From contig JBDKTA010000045.1 of assembly GCA_039680605.1 (NCBI GenBank), positions 1 through 64,000 of the forward strand: a stretch of DNA of 64,000 bases, given 5' to 3'. How positions within the stretch are numbered: position 1 is the first letter of the stretch; the number at the start of each line of letters is the position of its first letter. A program made the position numbers and the translations under genes. Shown piece after piece: positions 1-8,897 of this stretch. The DNA comes from Planctomycetaceae bacterium (GTDB taxonomy: Bacteria; Planctomycetota; Phycisphaerae; SM23-33). The notes under the pieces are model-generated. The model was given only the letters and a program-made list of their open reading frames with translations, was not told the origin of the DNA and did no database searches.

Positions 1-124
1 CGTCGCCGTCGGCGTTAATCTGAAAAACAGACTGTCCATGCGCCCCGCTTCGCTAGTTTTCTGTAAGTCTTTTCGCTCAAAATACCTCTGCGGCCTCTGC
101 GATCTCCGCGGTGAAATATCCGGG
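1..124. repeat. Intergenic start of window with one ME half-module
   Basis: No convincing gene. Bases 88-116 hold a CTCTGCGGCCTCTGCGATC-type half of module ME, directly beyond the stop codon of the minus-strand PQQ gene. The partner half would lie outside the window. Confidence 0.55.
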
Positions 125-2971
125 CTAGTCCTTCGCTGCCCCCAGGCACAGCAAGCGCCCGTCGGCCAGGGCCACGTAGACGTTGCCATAGGCCGCGGCC
201 AGACCTTCCGTCACGGGAGGGGCCGGCAGTTCCACACGGGCGATCTCCTTGCGATGGGACATCGAGGCGACCCACAGAACGTTCACGCCGGCCTGCGTCC
301 CGGCGGCGATGACGGCATCGCCCGCCGCGATCATCGCCGTGGGGGTGAACCCGCCCGGGGCGGGAATCGTCCAACGCGGCGCCTCGTCCAGCGTGAAGGC
401 CGCCACGGACGCCTCGCCGCGCCGAGCACCGTCGCGGAAGACGATGGCTCCCTGCCCGTCGAGCAGCGCCAGGCGACCCTTGGGGCCGCGAGCCTCGGAG
501 GTCTCCTGCCGCTCAAGCTGGACGACCTGCTGGCCGCTGCCGTGTCGCCCCGGACCGGCAGGCTGGCTCCAACTGACATCCAGAAAACCACCTTTGACCG
601 TGGAGATGGCCGTTGCCGCCGGCAGATCCTTCATCGCAACCCTCCGGCCGGTGCCCGCGTCGAGCAGCCATGCGGTGTGGCCCAGGCGGACAGCGCTGCC
701 GACGCTGACGGGAACATCCGCTTCGCAATCGCGTGCGGCGAGGCCGGTGAGCCCTTCCGCGCTCCAGGGCGTGCGCCAGAGCACCTGCCCGTCGGTCAGA
801 CCCAGCGCCATGGCGATCATGCCCGGCTGCAGACCGCTGTGGCGTCCGGCGGCAACGATCACCCGCCCGTCCCGCACCAGGACGCCGCCGGGCGCCGGCC
901 AGGGCGATTCGAGTTGGCCTTGGGCGACGATGCGCATCTCGGCCGGCGCCACGCGGCGGCGCCACGCCAGCGTGCCATCTGTCAAAGCCAGGGCATAGAC
1001 GTATCCGTCAGCGCAGCCGAAGACGCACCGGCCGGCGGCGATGGTTGGGGGCATGTGGATCCGTCCGCCGGCGGTGAATGTCCATCGCGTCTGACCGGTT
1101 CGGGCGTCCACGGCGGCGACGCGGTGCGAGTCGCGCAGGGCCACGACGACCGTTCCCCCGCCGACCACCGGCGGCGTCAGGCGTCCGCCGTTGAAGGGGT
1201 TCTCGCTCCAGTCGCGCACGAGCCACTGCGGCGGGGCCTGGTCCTCGAGCTGGGCCTGCCATCGCACGGCCAGCGGCAGGGTAATGCCTTCGTGCGTGAC
1301 GCCGCTGCGCGAGCCGTCGCGGCGAAACGTCGGCCAGGGCTCGTCGGCGCCCGCCCCCGCCGCGGCGGCGAAGGCTGGGCCGCTTTCCAGCGGCGACTCG
1401 TCGACCGCCACCGCCTGCGAGGAAAACGCGGCGTATCCCCGCACCTGGGCGTAACAGACGCAGGACTTGGGATAGATGTACGTCAACGCGTTGCCCACCA
1501 GCGTCGCCGGGTCGGTCCTGCAGCCGTTGCGCCCGAACCGCACCGGCGTCAACTCGCCCGTGCGGGTGCTCGAAAATCCCATCGGCAGACCGCCGATGAG
1601 GTACTGCTCCGTCGCGGCCCCGCCGATCGAACACATCGCCGACGGGCACGCGCTGGTACGCTGCTTCTGGCCGCTGGCGACATCGAGCCCGTCCACGGCT
1701 CCTGAGTATCCAAGCCAGATCAGCCCGCCGGCGGCCACGGGATGAAAACCAATCGTCATGCGGGGATACTCCCAGACCTTGGCGCCGTCTTTGGCCGCAT
1801 AGGCGCGGAACATCGCCCGGTCCTGTTTGCACAGGATCAGTCCCTGGTGGTAGAACAGCAGCCCGCCGGGGACCTTGTCGGCCGGTTGACCGAAGACCTT
1901 GTCGACCAGCGTCCACAACTCGCGTCCGTCGGCTGCATCCACCGCGAAGACCGCCTGCGCGGCATCCTGGCAGAAGACCTTGCCCTCGCCGCTGACGAGC
2001 ACCAGCACCGGCTTCTCCCGCCCGCGCTGCCAGAGGAGTTTGCCGTCGGCGGCCTCGACGCACCCCAGGCCCTGCTCGCCGGCGAAGAAGAGCTTGCCGT
2101 CGACGAGGAGAAGGTCCTTGATGTTCTTGATCGGCGGATAGGTCCGCAGGACCTTGCCGCTGACGGCGTCTACCGCCGCCAGCACGCCGTCGGCCCCGGG
2201 CGTGTAAAGCAGCCCGCCGGCGACCGCGCTGACTTCCAGGCGGTACTGCTGGGGGCGGATCGGCAGGCCGTTAAAGGCGTCGCGGATGTACTCGCCGGGG
2301 TAGAAGTTGCGCCCGCCGCCGCTGAGGACCGCCCCCGCCCGCTGGCGGTGCGCCGGCCCGGTCAGCCACCGCAGCGACACCGGCGGCGCGACGTGCCTGT
2401 CCGCACTGACGGGGTTGCGAGACGCGTCGTGGCGACGCTGGGGCCACTCGTCCATCCCCCCAGGCCAGGGCTTGACCGCCCGGACCCATGCGGCTGCCGG
2501 CTCGGCCTGGGGGAAGCCGCCGGCTTTGACCGCCGCCACTGTGCCCGGCGCCGCCCCTTGCCGCAGCAGGAGCGTTCCGTAGGGGGCCAGCACGCGGTGC
2601 ATCTCGGCTACGCTCACCTCGCCCGCGCGCTCGACCACCAGCACGTTGACCAGGCTGTCGGCATAGGGCAGCCGCCCGCCGTTGAGGCGATCAAAGGAGA
2701 CGCACCCGTGGAGCTTGCGGGCCGTAGCCGCCGCGCGCAGCTTCGCCACCGCCGCGTCGCCGCCGGCCAGTCCCTGGACGAGGTAGTTGCCGCCCCGGGC
2801 GATCTCGACCGCGGCTGCGGCGTCGTCGATGCCCACCAGCACGCACAGACCCTGCCTGATGTCCGGGTCCGACAGCACGGCCTTGGCCGTTTCGGCGCCC
2901 GAGGCTTTGACAGGCAAAACTGCCAGGATCAGCACCCCGGCCCACGATAGCGCTGCGATCCGTCGGTACAT
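125..2971 (-). CDS. Exported PQQ-like beta-propeller protein with N-terminal methyltransferase-like domain
   Basis: 948 aa. A signal peptide (about residues 1-25, ending near VKASGA) predicts export. Residues about 35-150 look like a class I methyltransferase (Rossmann) fold: a LPYADSLVNVLVVE strand region followed by MHRVLAPYGTLLL, the usual 'hRVLkPGGxL' position. The glycine motif I is degraded to LVGIDD, so SAM binding is doubtful. The rest is PQQ/quinoprotein-dehydrogenase-type propeller repeats, with WPQRRHDASRN and WPTFRRDGSRSG blade starts and many 'dG.l.W' strands. The same fold combination occurs in the protein at 10412-14248, so it is a real family. Substrate and catalytic activity cannot be read from the sequence. 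It is divergent from the TupA-like gene. Confidence 0.85.
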   Translation of the reverse strand: MYRRIAALSWAGVLILAVLPVKASGAETAKAVLSDPDIRQGLCVLVGIDDAAAAVEIARGGNYLVQGLAGGDAAVAKLRAAATARKLHGCVSFDRLNGGRLPYADSLVNVLVVERAGEVSVAEMHRVLAPYGTLLLRQGAAPGTVAAVKAGGFPQAEPAAAWVRAVKPWPGGMDEWPQRRHDASRNPVSADRHVAPPVSLRWLTGPAHRQRAGAVLSGGGRNFYPGEYIRDAFNGLPIRPQQYRLEVSAVAGGLLYTPGADGVLAAVDAVSGKVLRTYPPIKNIKDLLLVDGKLFFAGEQGLGCVEAADGKLLWQRGREKPVLVLVSGEGKVFCQDAAQAVFAVDAADGRELWTLVDKVFGQPADKVPGGLLFYHQGLILCKQDRAMFRAYAAKDGAKVWEYPRMTIGFHPVAAGGLIWLGYSGAVDGLDVASGQKQRTSACPSAMCSIGGAATEQYLIGGLPMGFSSTRTGELTPVRFGRNGCRTDPATLVGNALTYIYPKSCVCYAQVRGYAAFSSQAVAVDESPLESGPAFAAAAGAGADEPWPTFRRDGSRSGVTHEGITLPLAVRWQAQLEDQAPPQWLVRDWSENPFNGGRLTPPVVGGGTVVVALRDSHRVAAVDARTGQTRWTFTAGGRIHMPPTIAAGRCVFGCADGYVYALALTDGTLAWRRRVAPAEMRIVAQGQLESPWPAPGGVLVRDGRVIVAAGRHSGLQPGMIAMALGLTDGQVLWRTPWSAEGLTGLAARDCEADVPVSVGSAVRLGHTAWLLDAGTGRRVAMKDLPAATAISTVKGGFLDVSWSQPAGPGRHGSGQQVVQLERQETSEARGPKGRLALLDGQGAIVFRDGARRGEASVAAFTLDEAPRWTIPAPGGFTPTAMIAAGDAVIAAGTQAGVNVLWVASMSHRKEIARVELPAPPVTEGLAAAYGNVYVALADGRLLCLGAAKD

Positions 2972-3131
2972 CAGGAGAACCTCTTGCGGATGATGATGTT
3001 CATGTTGGACCTTATCTAAAGAGTATCGCCGCCGGGCTCCCTGTCAAGCCGCCGAGGAAAATGTCCCACCGCTGCCGCGTCGACAGTATAAACGTGTGTC
3101 GTCGCGATTGCCTCATTACGAAAGGTCTCTC

Positions 3132-3983
3132 ATGAGCAATGGATTATGCGCGATTGTGCTGCTGATGCTGATGCTGAACGGCTGTGCCGCGCGGGCTCCG
3201 AAGGAATTTGATGCAACTTATGGCAATGGCTCGCGGCAGTTGGTCGTGGCAACCGGAAGCCCCGGTGAACTGGGCCTGCTCAAAGTGCTCGCCGAGGAGT
3301 TTTCAAAGGACAATGACGTTGCGGTTTGCTGGCGAAAGGCCGGTACCGGCGATTCGCTGCGGTTGCTTCACGACCGCAAGGCCGACGTCGTCATGGTCCA
3401 CGGCCCGGCGGAGGAGAAGAAGGCTGTCAGCGAAGGCTGGGCAGTTCATCGGACCTTGATCGGGTCCAATGAGTTCTACCTGGTCGGTCCGCACGAGGAC
3501 CCGGCCAAGGTTCAATCCACCAACAGTGTGGCTGAGGCTTTTGCGAGAATCGCCCGGTCGCGAGCGAAATTCTTCTCTCGGGCCGACAACTCCGGCACGC
3601 ATAAGAAAGAGATGGCGATCTGGCAGAAGACCCGCATCGTGCCGGCCGGCGACTGGTACGTGCCTACGAAGTCCTTCATGATCGCCTCGTTGATGCGGGC
3701 CAACGACGAACGGGGCTACTTCTTGACCGACAGCAGCACGTGGATCGCCTGCCGGGACCGGGCCGCGAACCTCAAGATTGTCCTCAAGGGCGACCCCTTC
3801 ATCGTCAACGTCTACCACGCCTACCGTCAGCCGGCACAGCCCGGATCGGCCCAGAGCCCAGCCGCAGAGTTTCTGGACTTCCTGGCCTGCGAAAAGGCGC
3901 AGAAGACCATCCGCGAGTTCGGCAGAGATCGCTACGGCGAAGGGCTCTACAACGACGCCGACTATGCCAGGAAGTTCGAGTAA
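3132..3983 (+). CDS. TupA-like tungstate/molybdate-binding lipoprotein
   Basis: 283 aa. Starting at the second in-frame ATG gives a clean lipoprotein signal (hydrophobic core, lipobox LNGC at residue about 17), so I prefer it over the ATG at 3096. The body matches the TupA family of ABC substrate-binding proteins: LVVATGSPGELGLL near the N-terminus, ADVVMVHGPAEEKKAVSEG, FYLVGPHEDPAKV, a RADNSGTHKKE loop and a C-terminal YHAYRQPA. The usual role is to capture tungstate (or another oxyanion) for a TupBC importer, but no permease or ATPase gene is adjacent. A TATAAA box at 3087-3092 could be the -10 site; no good -35 is visible. Family call is solid, ligand is inferred. Confidence 0.8.
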   Translation: MSNGLCAIVLLMLMLNGCAARAPKEFDATYGNGSRQLVVATGSPGELGLLKVLAEEFSKDNDVAVCWRKAGTGDSLRLLHDRKADVVMVHGPAEEKKAVSEGWAVHRTLIGSNEFYLVGPHEDPAKVQSTNSVAEAFARIARSRAKFFSRADNSGTHKKEMAIWQKTRIVPAGDWYVPTKSFMIASLMRANDERGYFLTDSSTWIACRDRAANLKIVLKGDPFIVNVYHAYRQPAQPGSAQSPAAEFLDFLACEKAQKTIREFGRDRYGEGLYNDADYARKFE

Positions 3984-4064
3984 CCCCACAGGCCGGTTTG
4001 GCATCCCGCGTCGAGGATAGAATAACCGGACGGCGCGGCGGCATGGGTCCAGTGGGGGATCGGC

Positions 4065-5102
4065 ATGGGCGGCAATTCACAATCTTCGGTTTCGGCGCGG
4101 ACGGCTCTGATTCTATGGGCGGTGGCGGCGCTGGTCGTCGTGGTCCTGGCGGTGGTCCATGCGGCCGCACAGGTCCTTCTGCTGACCTTCGCCGGGGTCC
4201 TGCTGGGCACGTCGCTGCGCGGCTTGGCGCTGGTCGTTTCGCGCACGTTCCATTGGCCGGTCGGGTGGAGCCTGGCGGGCTGCCTGGTCGCGTTGGCGGC
4301 CTTGATCGTCGGCGTGGGGTTCTGGATCGGGCCTAACATCGCCAATCAGGGCGCGGTGTTGGCCGAAGAACTGGAAAACGCCTACCGGAGCCTGCAGGAC
4401 AATGCGCCGGGAATAGCCGACAGCGTCTTCGGCGTCACTAGCAGCGTCGCCGAGCAGGCCGGACAGTACGCGGTCAAGGCCGCAGGTCTGCTGGCGTCGG
4501 CGCTGGGCGTGATCGGCTCGATGGTGTTCGTGTTCTTTATCGCCATTTACCTTGCGGTCGGGCCGGGGCAGTACAGCCAGGGCGTGGTGCGCCTGGTTCC
4601 GCCGTCGCGGCGACAGGAGGCCGGGGACCTTTTGGAGAGTCTTGCCACCACGCTGCGCCGCTGGCTGCTGGGGCGGCTGGTTTCGATGACGGCCGTGGGG
4701 CTGGCGACGACGTTGGGCTTATGGGCGCTGGGGATTCCACTGCCGGTGACTTTGGGACTGCTGGCGGGCCTGCTGGGCTTCGTGCCGAATATTGGCCCGC
4801 TGGTATCGGCCGTGCCGGCGGTTCTGCTGGCCCTGACGGTCAGCTTGTGGCACGGCGTGTATGTCGGGATTCTATACATGGGAGTCAACCTCGCCGACGG
4901 ATACCTCCTGACGCCATGGGTGCAGAAGCGGGCGGTCTCGCTGCCGCCGGCGCTGATCCTGATCGCTCAGGTGGTTTTCGGCGCTCTATGGGGCGTGCTG
5001 GGCGTGATGCTGGCCACGCCGATCATGGCCTGCCTGATCGTCCTGGTGCGCAGACTCTATGTCGAAGGCGCGCTGGAGAAACCCCCGCGCGGGGCGGCAT
5101 AG
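4065..5102 (+). CDS. AI-2E family transporter (PerM/YdiK-type membrane protein)
   Basis: 345 aa, the usual family length, with about eight hydrophobic segments. The family signature lies in the C-terminal half: GLLAGLLGFVPNIGPLVS, then a NLADGYLLTPWVQKRAVSLP segment, then FGALWGVLGVMLATP. Members are inner-membrane exporters or permeases, some of them sodium/proton antiporters; the substrate cannot be inferred. A GGGGGAT stretch sits about 8 nt before the ATG. It lies 81 bp after the TupA-like gene on the same strand, but co-function is not obvious. Confidence 0.88.
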   Translation: MGGNSQSSVSARTALILWAVAALVVVVLAVVHAAAQVLLLTFAGVLLGTSLRGLALVVSRTFHWPVGWSLAGCLVALAALIVGVGFWIGPNIANQGAVLAEELENAYRSLQDNAPGIADSVFGVTSSVAEQAGQYAVKAAGLLASALGVIGSMVFVFFIAIYLAVGPGQYSQGVVRLVPPSRRQEAGDLLESLATTLRRWLLGRLVSMTAVGLATTLGLWALGIPLPVTLGLLAGLLGFVPNIGPLVSAVPAVLLALTVSLWHGVYVGILYMGVNLADGYLLTPWVQKRAVSLPPALILIAQVVFGALWGVLGVMLATPIMACLIVLVRRLYVEGALEKPPRGAA

Positions 5103-5378
5103 GTGCGGGGCGATCATATTGGGGGCGATGCGTGATGGCGGCTATCTTCTTCAGCGGTTGGGATGGGTCAAGGGCCCGCAGGGTGATGACGCCTGAGCCG
5201 CCGCCACTCATGGCGTGGGTCCGATACTGCGAATCGTCAGGACCTGTGGGCGGCTCAATGCCGAATCACTGTCGTCGGCGATTTCAATTATCGACGACGG
5301 CGTGCATGAGGCATGGGCGAGACGCCCATGCTACTCACGGGCGAGACGCCCGTGCTACGAGCCCGGCTCGCGGTTCCG
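5103..5378. repeat. Intergenic region with MF repeats
   Basis: No gene seen. Bases 5310-5371 hold two MF palindromes (GCATGGGCGAGACGCCCATG and CACGGGCGAGACGCCCGTG) in tandem. It lies between the convergent permease and GH29-like genes, where it could act as a transcript-end hairpin. Confidence 0.7.
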
Positions 5379-6344
5379 TTAGCGCGTGGCGTTGCCTAAC
5401 GCCGTGAGTTGCTCCAGGCCGTCGGCCTGGAGGTGGCCGTTGGGTTCGATGCCGGTGTCCCAGGTGATGACGGCGCCGCGGTCATTCAGGTACTTGGTGT
5501 AGCCGATGACCAGCTCGGTGGGAAAGCGCAGGGGCGAGCGGCCCCAGAAGGCGCCCAGGTGCGTGAGGATGTGATACTGCGCGGCGTCGATGAAGCGGGT
5601 TACCTGGCGGAGCTGGCCGTCGGTCATCCGCGTGCCCAGGGGCAGCAGGTGGCCGACTTCGCCGGCGGTGAAGTCCTCGTACTCGCTGTGCGTCAGGATG
5701 GGCGTCTCCAGCCCGCCGTTGAGGGCGACGATCGAATCCGGATTGCCGGCCTTGAGGGCGGCGACGAGGCTCTTGTAGTTGGGCTCGGTGTCGCTGCGGT
5801 AGATGTGCTCGGGCCAGTAGCAGGCGTCGACCCACCAGCCATGCACCTTCTTGCCCCAGCGAAGCGAGAACTCGCGGATGACGGCTTCCCAGTTCTGCAT
5901 GAACTCGACCGGCCGGCGGGCGGGGCGGACGGCGTTGCCCTCGACGCCCCAGCCGAGGGTCTGGCCGTCGATCCAGCGGAGCTTCTTGAGCATGTACGCG
6001 TCGCCGATCCCGCAGGCGGGAATGTACGCCATCATGCGGATGTCGTGCGGCGCCAGCGCGTCGGCGATGTCGGCGATCAGGTCGCGCTTCGAGCAGTAGC
6101 TCTCGGCCGGCGAAGTCTCCAGCAGCTCATCAAGTGCGCGGCAGGGGCCCATGAACTTGCCGTGCCCGTGCGTGAGGGTGATGAAGAAGTACTTCGCCTG
6201 CGCCTCGACGAGCTGCTCGACCAGGCCGCCCACGTCGAAGCGGTCGATCTGCTCGTTCCAGGAGGCGAAGCCCGGCTCGGGCGAGTAGTGGCAGAAGACG
6301 CCCCACTTGGCGGCGCTGAACCAGTCGGTGTTCATCGTTTTCAC
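5379..6344 (-). CDS. GH29-like (alpha-L-fucosidase-type) glycosidase
   Basis: 321 aa, a catalytic domain only. FSAAKWGVFCHYSPEPG resembles the N-terminal 'KFGifiHWG' of GH29; QAKYFFITLTHGHGKFM is the beta-strand 'Y.vlTaKHHdGf' position; VHGWWVDACYW carries the aspartate at the GH29 nucleophile position. It lacks the C-terminal beta-sandwich of classic fucosidases and is more divergent than the enzymes at 8898 and 32382, so the glycosidic bond attacked is uncertain. The likely start is GTG at 6344, 9 nt after AAGG; ATG at 6335 is an alternative. It is last in a minus-strand block with a fucosidase, an alcohol dehydrogenase and a Gfo/Idh oxidoreductase. Confidence 0.75.
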   Translation of the reverse strand: MKTMNTDWFSAAKWGVFCHYSPEPGFASWNEQIDRFDVGGLVEQLVEAQAKYFFITLTHGHGKFMGPCRALDELLETSPAESYCSKRDLIADIADALAPHDIRMMAYIPACGIGDAYMLKKLRWIDGQTLGWGVEGNAVRPARRPVEFMQNWEAVIREFSLRWGKKVHGWWVDACYWPEHIYRSDTEPNYKSLVAALKAGNPDSIVALNGGLETPILTHSEYEDFTAGEVGHLLPLGTRMTDGQLRQVTRFIDAAQYHILTHLGAFWGRSPLRFPTELVIGYTKYLNDRGAVITWDTGIEPNGHLQADGLEQLTALGNATR

Positions 6345-6450
6345 TGGTCGATTCCTTCTTCATCTAACAACTGGAAAAACCGAGGACGAGGACGAGGACG
6401 ACGACGAGGACGAGAAACCAATCGCGCCATCCATCCATCCATACATCGCT
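6345..6450. repeat. MD (GGACGA)n tract plus short (CATC)n
   Basis: Gap between two minus-strand genes. Bases 6373-6417 are GGACGA/GACGAC repeats bounded by an A-run. Read on the coding strand this is CTCGTCC repeats ending in CGGTTTTTC, about 30 nt before the GTG start. A short CATC run lies at 6428-6444. Confidence 0.7.
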
Positions 6451-7479
6451 TCAAGGCAGCGTCTGCTTGTATCGCTCGACCAGATCGGCCGGCGGATCGA
6501 AATCTTTCATCGCGATGGGGCGGCGTTCCAGGGCGCTTTGGTAGAGCGCCAGCACCACCGCCCACTCGTGCAGCGAACGCTTGAGGTTCGTGCCGGCCGG
6601 CGTGCCGGTCTCGAGCCAGGCGAACATCGCCTTGTGGAAGGCGGTCTGCTCGACGATCCAGTTGGCGCCGAACTGGGCGCCGTCGACGTAGCACAGGCCG
6701 CTTTCGGTCTTGTCGCCGGCGACGATTTCCCACTTGCCGAACTGCTGCCACTCGACGCGGCCGTTCTCGCAGTACGCTCCGCCGCGCACGTGCTGATAGG
6801 TGGTGTTGGGGTCGCGGCAGACGGGGCTGACCGGCCCGCTGGTCCACAGGGCCTTGATGCCGTTCTCCAGCGAGAGCTGGGCGACGGTGGCCTGCGGGGC
6901 GGGGTGGCCGGTGTCGTGTACGTCCCAGCCCCAGGCGTTGCCGAACACTTCCGTCACGGCAGGGTCGCCCACCAGGCTCAGACCGTAGTTGAGCGTGTGC
7001 GTGCCCTGGCCGGCGATGTTCATCCCGGCAGAGAGGTGTACGTGCAGCGGCTTGCCCAGTCGCCCGCTCGCCACGGCGCGGCGGCAGGTTTCCAGATGCT
7101 CGTTCCATCGCGTCTGGTGGCAGACGGCGAACTTGGTCTTGGTCCGGGCCTGGAGTTCGCACAGGGCCCGCCAGTCGGGCACGGCCGTGGCGACGGGTTT
7201 TTCCACCGTGCATAGCGGCACGTTGGCGTCGGAGACGATGGTCATCATCTCGACGCGGATGTTCGGCCACGTGACGATGTGGACGATATCGGGCTTCTCT
7301 TTGGCGAGCATCTCGGCGGCGTCGGCGTAGGCCTTGATGCCGAAGTCTTTCGCGAAGGCATCGCGGCGGTTGGGCGTGGGGGCGCAGCAGGCGACGACCT
7401 TGGCGTTGGGGATGGTTTCGTACGCGCGGACATGGTCGCGGGCGCGGCCGCCGCATCCGATTACTGCTGCTTTGTACAT
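6451..7479 (-). CDS. Gfo/Idh/MocA family NAD(P)-dependent oxidoreductase
   Basis: 342 aa, normal family length. The N-terminal Rossmann fold starts AAVIGCGGRARDHVRAY (glycine-rich dinucleotide loop). The family motif EKPVATAV (EKP lysine) lies near residue 93. The C-terminal half is the alpha/beta substrate domain with CHQTRWNEHLETCRRAVASG. Such enzymes oxidise or epimerise sugars and inositols. Start ATG at 7479 has AAGGAAAG just upstream. It probably works with the alcohol dehydrogenase immediately upstream and the flanking glycosidases; the substrate is unknown. Confidence 0.88.
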   Translation of the reverse strand: MYKAAVIGCGGRARDHVRAYETIPNAKVVACCAPTPNRRDAFAKDFGIKAYADAAEMLAKEKPDIVHIVTWPNIRVEMMTIVSDANVPLCTVEKPVATAVPDWRALCELQARTKTKFAVCHQTRWNEHLETCRRAVASGRLGKPLHVHLSAGMNIAGQGTHTLNYGLSLVGDPAVTEVFGNAWGWDVHDTGHPAPQATVAQLSLENGIKALWTSGPVSPVCRDPNTTYQHVRGGAYCENGRVEWQQFGKWEIVAGDKTESGLCYVDGAQFGANWIVEQTAFHKAMFAWLETGTPAGTNLKRSLHEWAVVLALYQSALERRPIAMKDFDPPADLVERYKQTLP

Positions 7480-7629
7480 CTTGCTTTCCTTAAAAAGAGA
7501 AAACCGACGACGAGGACGAGGACGAGGACGAAAGACAACTGCTTAGTCAGCGCCCCAACATTCCATCATTCCACTATTCCATAGCATCGCGCCCATGGCG
7601 ACCCGCTGCGCGTGTCGCCATGCCACCCG
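7480..7629. repeat. Composite repeat gap: MD, MA, MB
   Basis: Bases 7499-7536 hold an MD tract (ACCGACGACGAGGACGAGG...), 7556-7581 an MA string (ATTCCATCATTCCACTATTCC), and 7592-7629 an MB palindrome (CATGGCGACCCGC / GTGTCGCCATG). No gene. Confidence 0.75.
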
Positions 7630-8640
7630 TTACCAGGGGTGCAGCACAATCTTGCCGCACTGGCCGGTCAACTGCAGTTCCCACGCCTTGCCTACGTCTG
7701 ACATCGGGAAGGTGTGGGTGATGAGCGTGTTGAGCTTGTCGGTGCTGTCGGCGATCAGTTTCATGATCAGCGGGGCGTCGGCCATGCTCCAGTGCCACTG
7801 GCCGTGCAGGCTGATGCCCTTGCGGATCATGTCGTTGCTGATGCGGATGGTCAGGTCGCCGGCCTCGCCGACGAAGCACGCCTGGCCGCGGCGTTTGAGG
7901 GCGTCGATCATCAGGCGCTGGGCCTGCGGAACGCCGGAGCAGTCGACGGCCTTGTCGATCCCGCCGCCGCTGAGGTCGAGGATCTGCTGCAGGGCGTCAT
8001 CTTTAGACGGATCGACGACCGCCGCGGCGCCAAGCTTCCTGGCCAGGTTGGCGCGATAGGGGTTGGTGTCGACGGCGATGACCTTGGCGCCGCAATAGAC
8101 GGCGTTGATCACGCCGCCCAGGCCGACGGGGCCCAGGCCGGTGATCAGCACCGTGTCGAAGGCGCCGGCGTTCATGCGCTGCATAGCGCCGAACGTCGGG
8201 CCGATCCCGCAGCAGGCCATCGACGCGTGGTCGTAGCTCATGCCCTCGGGGATCGGCAGGAGCATCCAGTCGCTCTTGAGCAGGTACTGGGCGTACGTGG
8301 CGTTGCCCGCGCCGGAGCCGGTCAGGGCCACCGGGTCGATCCCGCTCTGGCAGTGGATGTACTGCCCGGCCAGGCAGTGCGGGCACTGGCCGCAGGGCGA
8401 GAGGGGCATGACGACGACTCGGTCGCCGACGCTGACCTTGCCCGGCTGGGCGACCTGCACGACTTCGCCGGCGGCCTCGTGGCCGAGGCAGTCGCCGCCC
8501 CATCCGGCGGCATAAGCCTTGTACTCGGTACACATGGGGGCCGCGTGGACCTTGACGACCACGATATCGCCGGCGGGCCTGGGATCGGGTTTGTCAACCA
8601 GGCTGCACTGCCTGGGACCGGTGATGGCTGCGACTTTCAT
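7630..8640 (-). CDS. Zinc-dependent alcohol dehydrogenase (MDR superfamily)
   Basis: 336 aa. N-terminal GroES-like domain with the catalytic-zinc cysteine (APMCTEYKAY) and GHEAAGEV. The structural zinc lobe CGQCPHCLAGQYIHC has the full four-cysteine spacing. The NAD-binding Rossmann loop is ITGLGPVGLGGVINAV. It resembles threonine/sorbitol dehydrogenase-type polyol enzymes, so oxidation of a sugar or polyol hydroxyl is likely. The ATG follows AAAGG by about 8 nt. It is second in the minus-strand sugar block, between the GH29 fucosidase and the Gfo/Idh oxidoreductase. Exact substrate not determinable. Confidence 0.9.
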   Translation of the reverse strand: MKVAAITGPRQCSLVDKPDPRPAGDIVVVKVHAAPMCTEYKAYAAGWGGDCLGHEAAGEVVQVAQPGKVSVGDRVVVMPLSPCGQCPHCLAGQYIHCQSGIDPVALTGSGAGNATYAQYLLKSDWMLLPIPEGMSYDHASMACCGIGPTFGAMQRMNAGAFDTVLITGLGPVGLGGVINAVYCGAKVIAVDTNPYRANLARKLGAAAVVDPSKDDALQQILDLSGGGIDKAVDCSGVPQAQRLMIDALKRRGQACFVGEAGDLTIRISNDMIRKGISLHGQWHWSMADAPLIMKLIADSTDKLNTLITHTFPMSDVGKAWELQLTGQCGKIVLHPW

Positions 8641-8897
8641 CTCTTATGCCTTTGAAAAGAAAAAACCGACGACGACGAGGACGAGGACGAACAACATCCA
8701 TTCATCCATTCATCCATCCATCCATCCATCCATCCATCCATCCCTACCGCGGGCCCATGGCGACCCGCGATGAAACTGCGTGTCGCCATGCCACCCATCC
8801 ACTCATCCATCCATCTACCCATCCATGGCGACCCGCGATGAAACTGCGTGTCGCCATGCCACCCTCTACTCACCACTCACCACTCACCACTCACCAC
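8641..8897. repeat. Composite repeat gap: MD, MC, MB, MC, MB, MG
   Basis: An ordered mosaic: MD (8659-8692), a (CATC)n tract (about 8696-8746), MB (8756-8795), CATC (8796-8826), MB (8823-8863), then MG ACTCACC repeats to 8901. The two MB copies share the same GATGAAACTGC loop, suggesting recent duplication. The MG module supplies the stop codon of the GH29 gene. Confidence 0.8.
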